A DNA stretch of 64,000 nucleotides from Bradyrhizobium sp. B124 (GTDB lineage Bacteria; Pseudomonadota; Alphaproteobacteria; Rhizobiales; Xanthobacteraceae). Below the pieces are notes generated by a model. The model had not been told where the DNA came from and searched no databases. It saw only the letters and a program-made list of their open reading frames with translations. Position numbers and translations under genes: made by a program. How positions within the stretch are numbered: the first letter of the stretch is position 1; each line of letters opens with the position of its first letter. The stretch is taken from assembly GCF_038967635.1 (NCBI RefSeq), contig NZ_CP152413.1, positions 8,684,001 through 8,748,000 of the forward strand, given 5' to 3'. Shown here in pieces: positions 1-9,293 of the stretch.

Positions 1-122
1 CGGTGCGCGCGATCAACATGGGCTTCAAGCTCGTGACGCTGTCGAACGAGGTCGGCCTAATGCAGGTCTATGCCAGGATGCAGGTCAATGCGACCCGCGA
101 GAAGTCCGGCGGCAAGGCGTAA
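1..122 (+). CDS. C-terminal end of a probable HpcH/HpaI-type aldolase (partial)
   Basis: Only the last 39 codons lie in the window, in the frame beginning at base 3, ending in TAA. The visible tail contains GFKLVTLSNEVGLM, which resembles the last beta strand and helix of HpcH/HpaI (2-keto-3-deoxy acid) aldolases. The next gene is a sugar-acid dehydratase of the UxaA/GarD family, which commonly sits beside such an aldolase because the dehydratase product (a 2-keto-3-deoxy acid) is the aldolase substrate. The family call rests on a short tail plus context, so it is tentative; the catalytic residues are outside the window. Confidence 0.45.
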   Translation, partial: VRAINMGFKLVTLSNEVGLMQVYARMQVNATREKSGGKA

Positions 123-126
123 CTTG

Positions 127-279
127 ATCCTCTCCCTCTCCCCGTTCTTTACGGGGAGAGGGTTGGGGTGAGGGGCTTCTATCCGGCGAGCACCGTTGTT
201 GAAGTTGGCAGTGTGCCTCGTCCCTCACCCGGATCGCTGACGCGATCCGACCTCTCCCCGCAGAGAGCGGGGAGAGGTG
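127..279. repeat. Intergenic mosaic hairpin repeat (copy 1)
   Basis: Two strong hairpins bracket this element. CTCTCCCCGT (136-145) pairs with ACGGGGAGAG (151-160), and CCTCTCCCCGC (251-261) pairs with GCGGGGAGAGG (267-277). Between them GGGGTGAGGG (165-174) is matched by CCCTCACCC (222-230), and GGATCGC/GCGATCC (231-248) forms a third small hairpin. A second copy with the same order of parts lies at 50520-50702. It fills the whole gap between the aldolase tail and the dehydratase start. Confidence 0.7.
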
Positions 280-303
280 TAGAAAGCACCAAGGAGAACT
301 CCC

Positions 304-1827
304 ATGGCCTCGGCACAAGTGATCCGTCTGCACGCCGACGACAGCGTCCTGATCGCGCGCGCGAGCCTGCCGCCGGGGTTGGAGGTGACCGAAGGCGTCA
401 CTACGGTCGATCGCATTCCGGCCGGCCACAAGGTTGCGATCAAGCCGATCGCGACAGGTGAGCCGATCCGGCGCTACGGCCAGATCATCGGCTTCGCGAC
501 CCAGCCGATTGCGCCCGGCCAGCACGTGCACACGCAGAACTGCGGCATGGGCGATTTTGCCAAGGACTATGCCTATGGCGTCGACGTCAAGCCGGTGCCG
601 AACTTCGATCTGCCGGCGACCTTCGAGGGCATCCGCCGCGCCGACGGCCGCGTCGCGACGCGCAACTATATCGGCATCCTCACCTCGGTGAACTGCAGCG
701 CCCATGTCGCTGGAATCGTCGCCGACATGTTCAAGAAGAATCCGTTCACCGGCGACAATCCGCTGGCCGATTTCCCGAATGTCGATGGCGTTGTCGCGCT
801 GACCCACAAGACCGGCTGCGGCATGACCCAGGACGAGCCCTTGGCGCTGCTTCGCCGCACGCTCGGCGGTTATGCGCGGCACGTCAATTTCTCCAATGTC
901 ATTGTGCTCGGCCTCGGCTGCGAGGTGAACCAGATCGGCGGCCTGATGGCCGAGCAGAAGCTCGCCGGCCGCCTGCGTGCGATGGACATCCAGGAGGTCG
1001 GCGGCACGCGCAAGACCGTGGAAGCCGGCGTGGCCTTCGTGAAGGAGGCGCTCACCGACGCCAACAAGGTCAAGCGCGAGGCGGTGCCGGCAAGCGAGTT
1101 GACGGTAGCGCTGCAATGCGGCGGCTCTGATGGCTATTCCGGCGTGTCGGCCAATCCGGCGCTCGGCGCGGCCAGCGACTTGCTGGTCCGTCACGGCGGC
1201 ACGGTGATCCTCTCGGAGACGCCGGAGACCTACGGCGCCGAGCATCTGTTGACCCGCCGCGCCGTCAGCCGCGAGGTCGGCGAGAAACTGGTCGGCCTGA
1301 TGCGCTGGTGGGAGGAGTACACCCAGCGTGAAGGCGCCGAGATGAATGCCAATCCGAGCCCTGGCAACAAGGCCGGCGGCCTCACCACGATCCTCGAGAA
1401 GTCGCTCGGCGCAATGGCCAAGGCTGGCAGCACCAATCTCGTCGACGTCCTGCATTACGCCGAACCCGTCACCAAGAAGGGTTTTGTATTCATGGACACG
1501 CCCGGCTACGACCCGGTCGCCGCGACCGGGCAGGTCGCCGGCGGCGCCAATCTCGTCTGCTTCACCACCGGCCGCGGCAGCGTGTTCGGCTGCAAGCCCG
1601 CGCCCTCGATCAAGCTCGCCACCAACACGCCGATGTACAAGCGGATGGAAGACGACATGGACGTCAATTGCGGCACCATCCTCGACGGCGAGGAGAGCGT
1701 GCAGGAATGCGGCCAGCGCATCTTCGACCTGATCCTCAAGACCGCCTCGGGCCAGCCGACCAAGAGCGAGAGCTTTGATTTCGGCGGTGCCGAGTTCGCG
1801 CCGTGGGTCTTGGGCGCGACGATGTAG
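304..1827 (+). CDS. UxaA/GarD family sugar-acid dehydratase (altronate/galactarate dehydratase-like)
   Basis: 507 aa, close to the usual length of altronate (about 495) and galactarate (about 523) dehydratases. Residues 1-90 form the SAF-type N-terminal domain (VAIKPIATGEPIRRYGQIIG), followed by the large UxaA catalytic domain with a conserved NYIGILTSVNC stretch near residue 120, GCGMTQ near 173, GLGCEVNQ near 200 and a C-terminal region with MDTPGYDPVA and GRGSVFGCKPAPSIK. The ATG follows AAGGAG with 7-nt spacing. The family removes water from an aldonic or aldaric acid to give a 2-keto-3-deoxy acid, and the partial aldolase upstream would cleave that product. Exact substrate (altronate, galactarate or another) cannot be read from sequence. 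Confidence 0.85.
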   Translation: MASAQVIRLHADDSVLIARASLPPGLEVTEGVTTVDRIPAGHKVAIKPIATGEPIRRYGQIIGFATQPIAPGQHVHTQNCGMGDFAKDYAYGVDVKPVPNFDLPATFEGIRRADGRVATRNYIGILTSVNCSAHVAGIVADMFKKNPFTGDNPLADFPNVDGVVALTHKTGCGMTQDEPLALLRRTLGGYARHVNFSNVIVLGLGCEVNQIGGLMAEQKLAGRLRAMDIQEVGGTRKTVEAGVAFVKEALTDANKVKREAVPASELTVALQCGGSDGYSGVSANPALGAASDLLVRHGGTVILSETPETYGAEHLLTRRAVSREVGEKLVGLMRWWEEYTQREGAEMNANPSPGNKAGGLTTILEKSLGAMAKAGSTNLVDVLHYAEPVTKKGFVFMDTPGYDPVAATGQVAGGANLVCFTTGRGSVFGCKPAPSIKLATNTPMYKRMEDDMDVNCGTILDGEESVQECGQRIFDLILKTASGQPTKSESFDFGGAEFAPWVLGATM

Positions 1828-1834
1828 CATTCGC

Positions 1835-1883
1835 GTAGCCCGGATGAAGCCTCCCGGATTACGCTGCGCTCCATCCGGGCTAC
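1835..1883. repeat. GTAGCCCGGATG palindromic repeat (short copy)
   Basis: Perfect 12-bp arms GTAGCCCGGATG (1835-1846) and CATCCGGGCTAC (1872-1883) enclose a 25-nt centre. It lies just after the dehydratase stop and before the SGNH hydrolase, where it could act as a 3' mRNA hairpin. A longer copy is at 38698-38783. Confidence 0.75.
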
Positions 1884-1901
1884 GGATTGGACGGAGGATG
1901 C

Positions 1902-2399
1902 ATGCGCGTGCGCGGGTTGATTGGATGCCTCGCATTCCTGGCCGCCTTGAGCCTTAACGTCGGTTCGGCTAACGCCGCAACTATCGTCGCGCTTGGCGCG
2001 AGCAATACCTACGGCAAGGGCGTGCCGCGCAACCAGGCCTATCCCGCGCAGCTCGAAGCGATCTTGCGGGCGAAGGGTTTGAGCGTCCGTGTCGTGAACG
2101 CCGGCATCAATGGCGACACCACGGAAGGGATGCTGCAACGCCTGGACCGTGCCGTCCCGAACGGGACCCGTGCGGTGATTCTACAGCCGGGCGGCAATGA
2201 CCGGCGCAAGGGCAGCCCTGACCGGACCGCGGATATTCAAAGTCGCCTCAGCGCCCGGGGCATCGCGGTGATCATGCTTCCTAACGGGATGCTGGGCGGG
2301 CTCCCGCATCAGCCCGATGGCCAGCATTTGACTCCCGAGGGCTATCATATGCTTGCCGAGCAGCTTGCGTCGCAGGTATCCGGCGCGATCGGCCGCTAG
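1902..2399 (+). CDS. Exported compact SGNH/GDSL hydrolase
   Basis: 165 aa with an N-terminal signal peptide (MRVRGLIGCLAFLAALSL, predicted cleavage after SANA). SGNH blocks are present: the nucleophile block reads ALGASNTYG (GDS changed to GAS, Ser kept), block II has NAGINGDTT, block III has GGND, and block V has DGQHLTPEG with the Asp and His three residues apart. It resembles TesA-type lysophospholipase/thioesterase I, but the segment between GGND and DGQH is much shorter than in E. coli TesA. The ATG at 1902 follows GGAGG (1893-1897); an in-frame TTG at 1887 is an alternative start. It probably hydrolyses an ester in the periplasm; the substrate is unknown. Confidence 0.75.
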   Translation: MRVRGLIGCLAFLAALSLNVGSANAATIVALGASNTYGKGVPRNQAYPAQLEAILRAKGLSVRVVNAGINGDTTEGMLQRLDRAVPNGTRAVILQPGGNDRRKGSPDRTADIQSRLSARGIAVIMLPNGMLGGLPHQPDGQHLTPEGYHMLAEQLASQVSGAIGR

Positions 2400-2542
2400 C
2401 GGGTGAGGCTAACCAGCCACGCCAGTCGCTGAGGTCGGGACAACGCGGCGGATAATTCCTGGGCAGTCGCTGCCCGTTGTTAGTGCTTGATGTCGACCGG
2501 CAGCAGTGTTCTGCTCAAAAAAGCTGCTGGAGTCCTCGGTCC

Positions 2543-5500
2543 GTGTCGATCTTCGTCGCACTGCATCACGTCACGCACTACAAATACGACCGGCCGATCG
2601 ATCTCGGGCCCCAGACCATTCGGCTCCGGCCCGCGCCGCATACCCGCACGCCGATCCTGAGCTACTCGCTCAAGGTCACGCCATCAAACCACTTCGTGAA
2701 CTGGCAGCAGGATCCGCAGGGCAACTGGCTGGCGCGCTACGTGTTTCCGGAGAAGGCGACCGAGCTCAAGGTCGAGGTCGACTTTACCGCGCAGATGACG
2801 GTGGTCAATCCGTTCGACTTCTTCGTCGAGCCCTATGCCGGCAGCTTTCCATTCGAATACCCCGGCGACCTCAAGACCGAGCTCGCGCCTTATCTTGAAA
2901 CCGAGGTGCCTGGGCCGTTGCTCGCGGCTTATCTGAAGGACATTCCGCGCAAGGCCGACTCGACCGTCAATTTCCTGGTCGAGCTGAACGCGCAGCTGCA
3001 GAAGAAGATCGGCTACGTGATCCGCATGGAGGCGGGCATCCAGACGCCGGAGGAGACGCTGGCCGCGGGCTCCGGCTCCTGCCGCGACTCGGCGTGGCTC
3101 TTGATCCAGGCGCTGCGCCATCTCGGGCTCGCCGCGCGCTTCGTCTCCGGATATCTCATCCAGCTGCGGCCCGACATCGATCCGCTCGAGGGGCCGCGCG
3201 AGGTCGAGAGCGATTTCACCGACCTGCACGCCTGGGCCGAGGTTTATCTGCCGGGTGCGGGCTGGATCGGTTTCGACGTCACCTCCGGCATGCTGACGGG
3301 CGAGGGACATATCCCGGTCTGCGCCACGCCACACTATCGCTCGGCTGCGCCGGTGACCGGCACCGCGGGCTTTGCCAATGTCGAGTTCGGCTTCGAGATG
3401 AGCGTCAAGCGGATTCGCGAGGCGCCGCGGATCACCAAGCCGTTTTCGGATGAATCCTGGGCGCGGCTCGACCGGCTCGGCGAGCAGGTTGATGCAGATC
3501 TAAGTAAGGACGACGTGCGGCTGACCATGGGCGGCGAGCCGACCTTCGTCTCGGTCGACGATCTGGAATCGCCGGAGTGGAACGTCGCCGCGGTCGGTCC
3601 GACCAAGCGCGGGCTTGCCGACGAGTTGATCCGCAAGCTGCGCACGCGGTTCGCGCCCGGCGGCCTGCTGCATTACGGCCAGGGCAAATGGTATCCCGGC
3701 GAGAGCCTGCCGCGCTGGGCGTTCGGCCTCTACTGGCGCAAGGACGGCAAGCCGATCTGGAACAATGCCGACCTGATCGCTTCACTCGAAAATCCGCGCA
3801 AGGCTGAGATCGCCGATGCGGAGCGCCTCGCAATCGGCATCGCCGCCCGGCTCGGCCTGAAGGCTGACCACGTCATGCCGGCCTTTGAGGACACTGCGTT
3901 CTGGCTCGAGCGCGAGGCCGGTTTGCCGGCTAATGTCAGCCCTGCGAATTCCAAACTGACCGATCCGGAAGAGCGCGCCCGGATGGCGCGGGTGTTCGAC
4001 GAGGGGCTGACCACGCCGAAGGGTTACGTGCTGCCGATCCAGCGCTGGAGCCCGCTCGGCGATCGCGTGCCGGCGCGCTGGCGCAGCGAACACTGGAAGA
4101 TCCGGCGCAGTCATCTGTTCCTCTTTCCGGGCGATTCCCCGCTGGGCTTGCGGCTTCCGATCTCTTCGCTCGAACACGTCCCGCCCGAGGATTTTCCCTA
4201 CGTCATCGAGCAGGATCCGATGGCGCCGCGCGACGCGCTGGGGAAGATCGATCCGGAGCTGACGCGGGCGCTCAAGGACATTGAAGAGCCGCTGCCGGTG
4301 CGCACCGCGATGTCGATCGAGGTGCGCGATGGCGTGCTGTGCGCCTTCATGCCGCCGGTCGAGAAGGTCGACGACTATCTCGAGCTGATCGCCGCGATCG
4401 AGGCCGCCGCCGAACAGCTGCAGCTGCAAGTCCACGTCGAGGGCTACGCGCCGCCGTTCGATCCGCGGATCGAGGTGATCAAGGTGACGCCGGATCCCGG
4501 CGTGATCGAGATCAACGTGCAGCCGGCGCAAAGCTGGCGCGAGGCCGTCGACATCACCCTCGGTCTCTATGAGGACTCCGCGAAGACGCGGCTCGGGGCC
4601 AACCGTTTCCTGATCGATGGTCGCCACACCGGCACCGGCGGCGGCAACCACATCGTGGTCGGCGGCAGCAAGCCGGAGGATTCGCCGTTCCTGCGCCGGC
4701 CCGATCTGCTGAAGAGCCTCGTGCTGTACTGGCAGCGGCATCCGTCGCTGTCCTACCTGTTCTCCGGCATGTTCATCGGCCCGACCAGCCAGGCGCCGCG
4801 CATCGACGAGGCGCGGCATGACGGGCTCTATGAGCTCGAGATCGCGCTGTCGCACGTTCCGCCGCCGGGCATGGAGGCGCCGCTGTGGCTGGTCGATCGC
4901 ATGTTCCGGCACATCCTGGTCGACATCACCGGCAACACCCATCGCGCCGAGATCTGCATCGACAAGCTCTATTCGCCCGATGGCCCGACCGGCCGGCTCG
5001 GCCTGGTCGAATTCCGCGCGCTCGAAATGCCGCCCGACCCGCGGATGTCGCTGGCGCAGCAGCTTCTGATCCGGGCGCTGATCGCCAAGCTGTGGCGCGA
5101 GCCGCAGCAGGGCAAGTTCGTGCGCTGGGGCACCGCGCTGCATGACCGCTTCATGCTGCCGCATTTCCTCTGGGAGGATTTCCTGGGCGTGCTCGCCGAG
5201 CTCAAGCAATCCGGCTACGACGTCGAGCCGGAGTGGTATCAGGCCCAGCTCGAATTCCGCTTCCCCGCCTTCGGCCGCATCCATCACGGTGGCGTCGGCC
5301 TCGAGCTGCGGCAGGCGCTCGAGCCCTGGCACGTGCTGGGCGAGGAGGGCACGGCCGGCGGCACCGTGCGCTACGTCGATTCCTCGGTCGAGCGGCTCCA
5401 GGTGAAGGCGACGGGATTCGTCGAGGGCCGCCACGTCATCACCTGCAACAGCAGGCGGATGCCGATGACCGAGACCGGCCGCGCCGGCGAGGCAGTCGCC

Positions 5501-5809
5501 GGCGTGCGCTTCAAGGCCTGGCAGCCGGCCTCCGGCCTGCATCCGACCATCCCCGTGCATGCGCCGCTGACGTTTGACCTGATCGATACCTGGAACGGCC
5601 GCTCGCTCGGCGGCTGCGTCTATCATGTCGCCCATCCCGGTGGCCGCAACTACGAGACCAAGCCGGTCAATTCCTACGAGGCCGAAGCGCGGCGGCTGGC
5701 GCGCTTCCAGGAGCACGGTCATACCCCCGGCAGGATCGAACCACCGCCGGAGGAACGCACAATTGAGTTTCCCTTGACCCTCGACTTGCGGACGCCGCTC
5801 CTGCAGTAA
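2543..5809 (+). CDS. Bacterial transglutaminase-like N-domain/core fused to DUF2126
   Basis: 1088 aa. Residues 1-85 look like the bacterial transglutaminase N-terminal domain ([19 protein letters not shown]). Residues about 155-260 are a transglutaminase-like cysteine peptidase core with catalytic Cys180 ([10 protein letters not shown]), His229 (DLHAWAEV) and Asp245 (GFDVTSG). From about residue 300 to the end is the DUF2126 region ([14 protein letters not shown]). A GTG start at 2543 is chosen because the domain begins directly with SIFVALHH; upstream in-frame codons look non-coding. Comparative genomics groups this architecture with ATP-grasp/alpha-E proteins as a predicted amide-bond-forming and peptidase system; the two next genes are exactly those partners. 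No biochemical function is established. Confidence 0.85.
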   Translation: MSIFVALHHVTHYKYDRPIDLGPQTIRLRPAPHTRTPILSYSLKVTPSNHFVNWQQDPQGNWLARYVFPEKATELKVEVDFTAQMTVVNPFDFFVEPYAGSFPFEYPGDLKTELAPYLETEVPGPLLAAYLKDIPRKADSTVNFLVELNAQLQKKIGYVIRMEAGIQTPEETLAAGSGSCRDSAWLLIQALRHLGLAARFVSGYLIQLRPDIDPLEGPREVESDFTDLHAWAEVYLPGAGWIGFDVTSGMLTGEGHIPVCATPHYRSAAPVTGTAGFANVEFGFEMSVKRIREAPRITKPFSDESWARLDRLGEQVDADLSKDDVRLTMGGEPTFVSVDDLESPEWNVAAVGPTKRGLADELIRKLRTRFAPGGLLHYGQGKWYPGESLPRWAFGLYWRKDGKPIWNNADLIASLENPRKAEIADAERLAIGIAARLGLKADHVMPAFEDTAFWLEREAGLPANVSPANSKLTDPEERARMARVFDEGLTTPKGYVLPIQRWSPLGDRVPARWRSEHWKIRRSHLFLFPGDSPLGLRLPISSLEHVPPEDFPYVIEQDPMAPRDALGKIDPELTRALKDIEEPLPVRTAMSIEVRDGVLCAFMPPVEKVDDYLELIAAIEAAAEQLQLQVHVEGYAPPFDPRIEVIKVTPDPGVIEINVQPAQSWREAVDITLGLYEDSAKTRLGANRFLIDGRHTGTGGGNHIVVGGSKPEDSPFLRRPDLLKSLVLYWQRHPSLSYLFSGMFIGPTSQAPRIDEARHDGLYELEIALSHVPPPGMEAPLWLVDRMFRHILVDITGNTHRAEICIDKLYSPDGPTGRLGLVEFRALEMPPDPRMSLAQQLLIRALIAKLWREPQQGKFVRWGTALHDRFMLPHFLWEDFLGVLAELKQSGYDVEPEWYQAQLEFRFPAFGRIHHGGVGLELRQALEPWHVLGEEGTAGGTVRYVDSSVERLQVKATGFVEGRHVITCNSRRMPMTETGRAGEAVAGVRFKAWQPASGLHPTIPVHAPLTFDLIDTWNGRSLGGCVYHVAHPGGRNYETKPVNSYEAEARRLARFQEHGHTPGRIEPPPEERTIEFPLTLDLRTPLLQ

Positions 5810-5829
5810 TTGGATGCAGGGGAAGTGCA

Positions 5830-8373
5830 ATGACCGCATCGGGTGGCCAAGGAACCAGTCAAGGAAGCAGTCAGGAGAGCAGGGCCCGTCCCGGTCAGCG
5901 CCGGATGGCGCAGTGGACCCGCGACTATGTCCGGCTGCCCGGCATTCCCGATGAATATATTGCCGAGAACGGCGCGCCGCGGCCGGTCTGGGCGCGTTTC
6001 TTTGACGCCTTTGCCGGGCTGTCGCCGGCCGATATCGAACGCCGCTTTGCCTCCGCCGATCGCCATCTGCGCGAGGCCGGCGTCACCTACCGCGCGCCCG
6101 GCGACACGTCCGACCGGATCTGGCCGCTCAGCCATCTGCCGCTGATCATCGATGCGGCCGACTGGCGCCAGCTCGCCGCCGGTGTCGCGCAGCGCGCGCA
6201 GCTTTTGGAAATGGTGCTGGCCGATCTCTACGGCGACGGCCGTCTCGTCACAGAGGGGGCGATTCCCGCCGCGGCGATCGCTGGCAGCAGCGAATATCTG
6301 CGCGCGGTCAGCGGCATCAAGCCGCCCGGCGGCCGCTATCTGCATCTTTACGCCGCCGACATCGGCCGCGGGCCTGACGGCCGCTGGTGGGTGCTCGGCG
6401 ATCGCACGCAGGCGCCGTCCGGCGCGGGCTATGCGCTGGAAAACCGCCTGGTGCTGTCGCGTGCCTTTTCCAATCTCTACAAGTCGATGAATGTCGAGCG
6501 CGTCGCGCCGTTCTTCGAAGCGTTCCGCGATTCACTGCGTGCCAGCGCCGACCGCGACGAGCCGCGGATCGGTCTGCTGACGCCCGGCGCGTTCAGCGAG
6601 ACCTATTTCGAGCACGCCACGCTGGCGCGCTATCTTGGCTTCCTGCTGGTCGAGGGCGACGATCTCGCGGTCTCCGGCGACCGCATCCACATCCGCACCG
6701 TTGCCGGATTGAAGCGGCTCGACGTGCTGCTGCGCCGGGTCGATTCCAACATGCTCGATCCGCTCGAGCTCGACGCCTCTTCCTATCTCGGCGTGCCCGG
6801 GCTCGTCGAGGTGCTGCGCAAGAGCGGCGTCGTGGTCGCCAACATGCCGGGCTCGGGCGTGATGGAGGCGAGGGCGCTGCTTGGCTTCCTGCCCAATCTG
6901 TGTCGGCGTCTGCTCAGTGAAGACCTGATGATGCCGCACATCGCGACCTGGTGGTGCGGCCAGAAGTCCGCCCGCAAGCAGGTGCTGTCGCGGCTCGACG
7001 AATTCGCCATCGAAGGCGCCTATGGCCGCGGCGTCGCGGATTTTCCAGGCCACGGGCCGGTGCTGCCGGGCGAACTGTCGGCGGCGGACCGCGACCGCCT
7101 GAAGGATGCGATCAGCCATCGCGGCATCGATTATGTCGGACAGGAACTGGTGCGCCTCTCCACGACGCCGGTGTGGGAGGACGGCCGCATCGCGCCGCGT
7201 CCATTCGTGCTGCGGGTGTTCGCGGCGGCGACGCCGAACGGCTGGACCGTGCTGCCCGGCGGCTTCTGCCGGATCGCGGATCGGGCGGATGCGCGCGCGG
7301 TGTCGATGGGCGATGGCGCGGTGTCCGCCGACGTCTGGGTGGTCTCCGACAAGGCGGTTGCGACCTCGACCCTGCTGCCGGCGGTCGACACCGTCCGAAT
7401 CCGCCGCATCGCCGGTGTGCTGCCGAGCCGCGCCGCCGACAATCTGTTCTGGCTCGGGCGCTATCTCGAGCGCGCCGAAGCCACCATTCGCTTGATCCGC
7501 GCACTGTGCACGCCGCTGCGCGATCCGGCGCGGGCGAATTCGACCGGCTCGACGCCGGCGATGCATTCGGCCGAGCGCATCCAGCGCATGCTGGTTACCT
7601 GGGGCGCGGCCTCGCAAACCGCGCGCGCCAATCCCGCCAAGGTCGCGCTCGAAGCGCTGCAGAACGAGGAGAAGTTCGGCTCGGCGCTGTCGCTGGTGCG
7701 ATCGGCGCAGCGCACGGCCACCTCGCTCCGCGAGCGGCTGTCGCCGGACGCCTGGCAGGTCATCACCGAGATGGCGGATCGGCTCGCGATCGAGGTTCAC
7801 GACGATGACGGCGTCGTCAGCGCCGCCGAGCTGACCTTGCAGGAGCTCGCAAGCTTCGCCGGCCTCGCGCAGGAGAACATGAACCGCGCGGCGGGTTGGC
7901 GCTTCCTCGAGATGGGCCGCCGTGCCGAGCGCGCCATCAACACCACACGCTTTGCCCGACAGTTCGCCTATGACGAAGCCGGTGACGAAGACCTCGACGT
8001 CCTGCTGACGCTGGTCGACTGCCAAATCACCTACCGCTCGCGCTATCTGGTGCAGCCGCTGCTGACGCCGGTGCGCGATCTCGCCGTGCTCGATCCCTAC
8101 AATCCTCGCTCGGTCGCATTCCAGGTCGCGGCGCTGAACGGGCATATCGCCGCGCTGCCGAGCCTGAAGGAGCACGGCCTGATCGAGCGGCCGCAGCGGC
8201 TCGCGGTTGCGGTCGAGGCGATGTTGACGACGGCTGAAGCCAGCAGCCTCGACGTCAAGACGCTGTTTGCGCTGGAGCAGGACCTGCTCAACCTCGCCGA
8301 CTCGGTCGGGCTGCATTATTTTCCGCACGGGCCGAACGCCAGCCGGCCGGAGAAGCTCACGGGGCTGGCGTGA
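5830..8373 (+). CDS. Circularly permuted ATP-grasp protein fused to alpha-E domain
   Basis: 847 aa. The N-terminal half (to about residue 490) matches the circularly permuted type 2 ATP-grasp family (DGRWWVLGDRTQAPSGAGYA, HIATWWCGQ, LPGGFCRIA), predicted to form an amide or peptide bond with ATP. The C-terminal part from about residue 530 is the all-helical alpha-E domain (SRAADNLFWLGRYLERAE, RYLVQPLL). In many genomes these are two separate genes; here they are one polypeptide. It starts 20 bp after the transglutaminase-DUF2126 gene and its end overlaps the next gene by 4 bp, so the three are almost certainly one operon. Acceptor and donor substrates are unknown. Confidence 0.85.
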   Translation: MTASGGQGTSQGSSQESRARPGQRRMAQWTRDYVRLPGIPDEYIAENGAPRPVWARFFDAFAGLSPADIERRFASADRHLREAGVTYRAPGDTSDRIWPLSHLPLIIDAADWRQLAAGVAQRAQLLEMVLADLYGDGRLVTEGAIPAAAIAGSSEYLRAVSGIKPPGGRYLHLYAADIGRGPDGRWWVLGDRTQAPSGAGYALENRLVLSRAFSNLYKSMNVERVAPFFEAFRDSLRASADRDEPRIGLLTPGAFSETYFEHATLARYLGFLLVEGDDLAVSGDRIHIRTVAGLKRLDVLLRRVDSNMLDPLELDASSYLGVPGLVEVLRKSGVVVANMPGSGVMEARALLGFLPNLCRRLLSEDLMMPHIATWWCGQKSARKQVLSRLDEFAIEGAYGRGVADFPGHGPVLPGELSAADRDRLKDAISHRGIDYVGQELVRLSTTPVWEDGRIAPRPFVLRVFAAATPNGWTVLPGGFCRIADRADARAVSMGDGAVSADVWVVSDKAVATSTLLPAVDTVRIRRIAGVLPSRAADNLFWLGRYLERAEATIRLIRALCTPLRDPARANSTGSTPAMHSAERIQRMLVTWGAASQTARANPAKVALEALQNEEKFGSALSLVRSAQRTATSLRERLSPDAWQVITEMADRLAIEVHDDDGVVSAAELTLQELASFAGLAQENMNRAAGWRFLEMGRRAERAINTTRFARQFAYDEAGDEDLDVLLTLVDCQITYRSRYLVQPLLTPVRDLAVLDPYNPRSVAFQVAALNGHIAALPSLKEHGLIERPQRLAVAVEAMLTTAEASSLDVKTLFALEQDLLNLADSVGLHYFPHGPNASRPEKLTGLA

Positions 8374-9248
8374 TCTACGACATCCGTCACGTCACGACCT
8401 ACAGCTACGAGACCCAGGTCAGCTTCGCGCGCTGCGCGCTGCGGCTGGAGCCGATCACCGGCGACGGGCAGGAGCTGGTTTCCCATTCGGTCGAGATTCG
8501 TCCGAAGCCCGCGGAGCGCACCGCGCGGCGCGACTTTTTCGGCACGCTGACCGAAAGCGTCCTGATCGAGACCGCGCATCGCAGTCTTCGCATTGATTCC
8601 CGCTCGCGGGTCTCGGTGGCGCGACAGCCGCCGCTCCGTGACGCGGCGAGCCCGCCCTGGGAGTGCGTGCGCGACAACGCGTTCGAGGCATTGAGCCTCG
8701 ATGCGGGCTCGCCGGTCGGCTACGTCTTCGCCAGCGCGCTGGTGCCGGTGCTGCGGCCGGTGACGGCCTACGCTTCGGCGAGCTTTTCGCCCGGCGGCGG
8801 CATCCTTTCCGGTGCGGCCGACCTGATGCGCCGCATCCGCGGCGACTTCAAATACGATCCGAAGGCGACCGTGATCTCGACCCCGCTTCGCGACGTATTC
8901 GAGAAGCGCCACGGCGTCTGCCAGGATTTTGCCCATGTGATGATTGCGGGGCTTCGCGGCCTCGGTCTGCCGGCGGCCTATGTCAGCGGTTATCTGCGCA
9001 CCATTCCGCCGCCGGGCCAGCCGCGGCTGCAAGGCGCGGACGCAACCCACGCCTGGGTGTCGGTCTGGTGCGGCAGCGAGCTCGGCTGGGTCGGGTTCGA
9101 TCCGACCAACGATCTCATGGTCGCCAACGACCACATCATTCTCGCGATCGGCCGCGACTTCGCCGACGTCTCGCCGGTCGACGGCGTCATCGTCGGCGCG
9201 CGCAAGCAGAAGCTCAGCGTCGCCGTCGACGTGTTGCCGGTGGAGTGA
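8370..9248 (+). CDS. Transglutaminase-like cysteine peptidase family protein
   Basis: 292 aa, GTG start overlapping the previous stop (GTGA). It has the bacterial transglutaminase N-terminal domain (RHVTTYSYETQVSFARC) and the core with catalytic Cys184 (HGVCQDFAH), His227 (DATHAWVS) and Asp244 (GFDPTND). No signal peptide, so it is probably cytoplasmic. In operons of this type it is thought to hydrolyse the product of the ATP-grasp ligase or process a tagged peptide; that is a prediction from genome context. The proteasome-related peptidase Anbu, a frequent fourth member, is not next to it: the following gene is a convergent diguanylate cyclase. Confidence 0.85.
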   Translation: MIYDIRHVTTYSYETQVSFARCALRLEPITGDGQELVSHSVEIRPKPAERTARRDFFGTLTESVLIETAHRSLRIDSRSRVSVARQPPLRDAASPPWECVRDNAFEALSLDAGSPVGYVFASALVPVLRPVTAYASASFSPGGGILSGAADLMRRIRGDFKYDPKATVISTPLRDVFEKRHGVCQDFAHVMIAGLRGLGLPAAYVSGYLRTIPPPGQPRLQGADATHAWVSVWCGSELGWVGFDPTNDLMVANDHIILAIGRDFADVSPVDGVIVGARKQKLSVAVDVLPVE

Positions 9249-9293
9249 GCCGAGGGGGCAGGCGCGCGTTCGGCCGCGCCGCCGCGATCTCGA

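Noticed and set aside
85..1935. Very long open frame on the minus strand opposite the UxaA-type dehydratase
   Set aside because: It is a high-GC antisense shadow: Ala/Arg/His-rich, no domain, and fully opposite a well-supported gene. The same holds for the long antisense frames opposite the DUF2126, ATP-grasp, hpnN and GMC genes.
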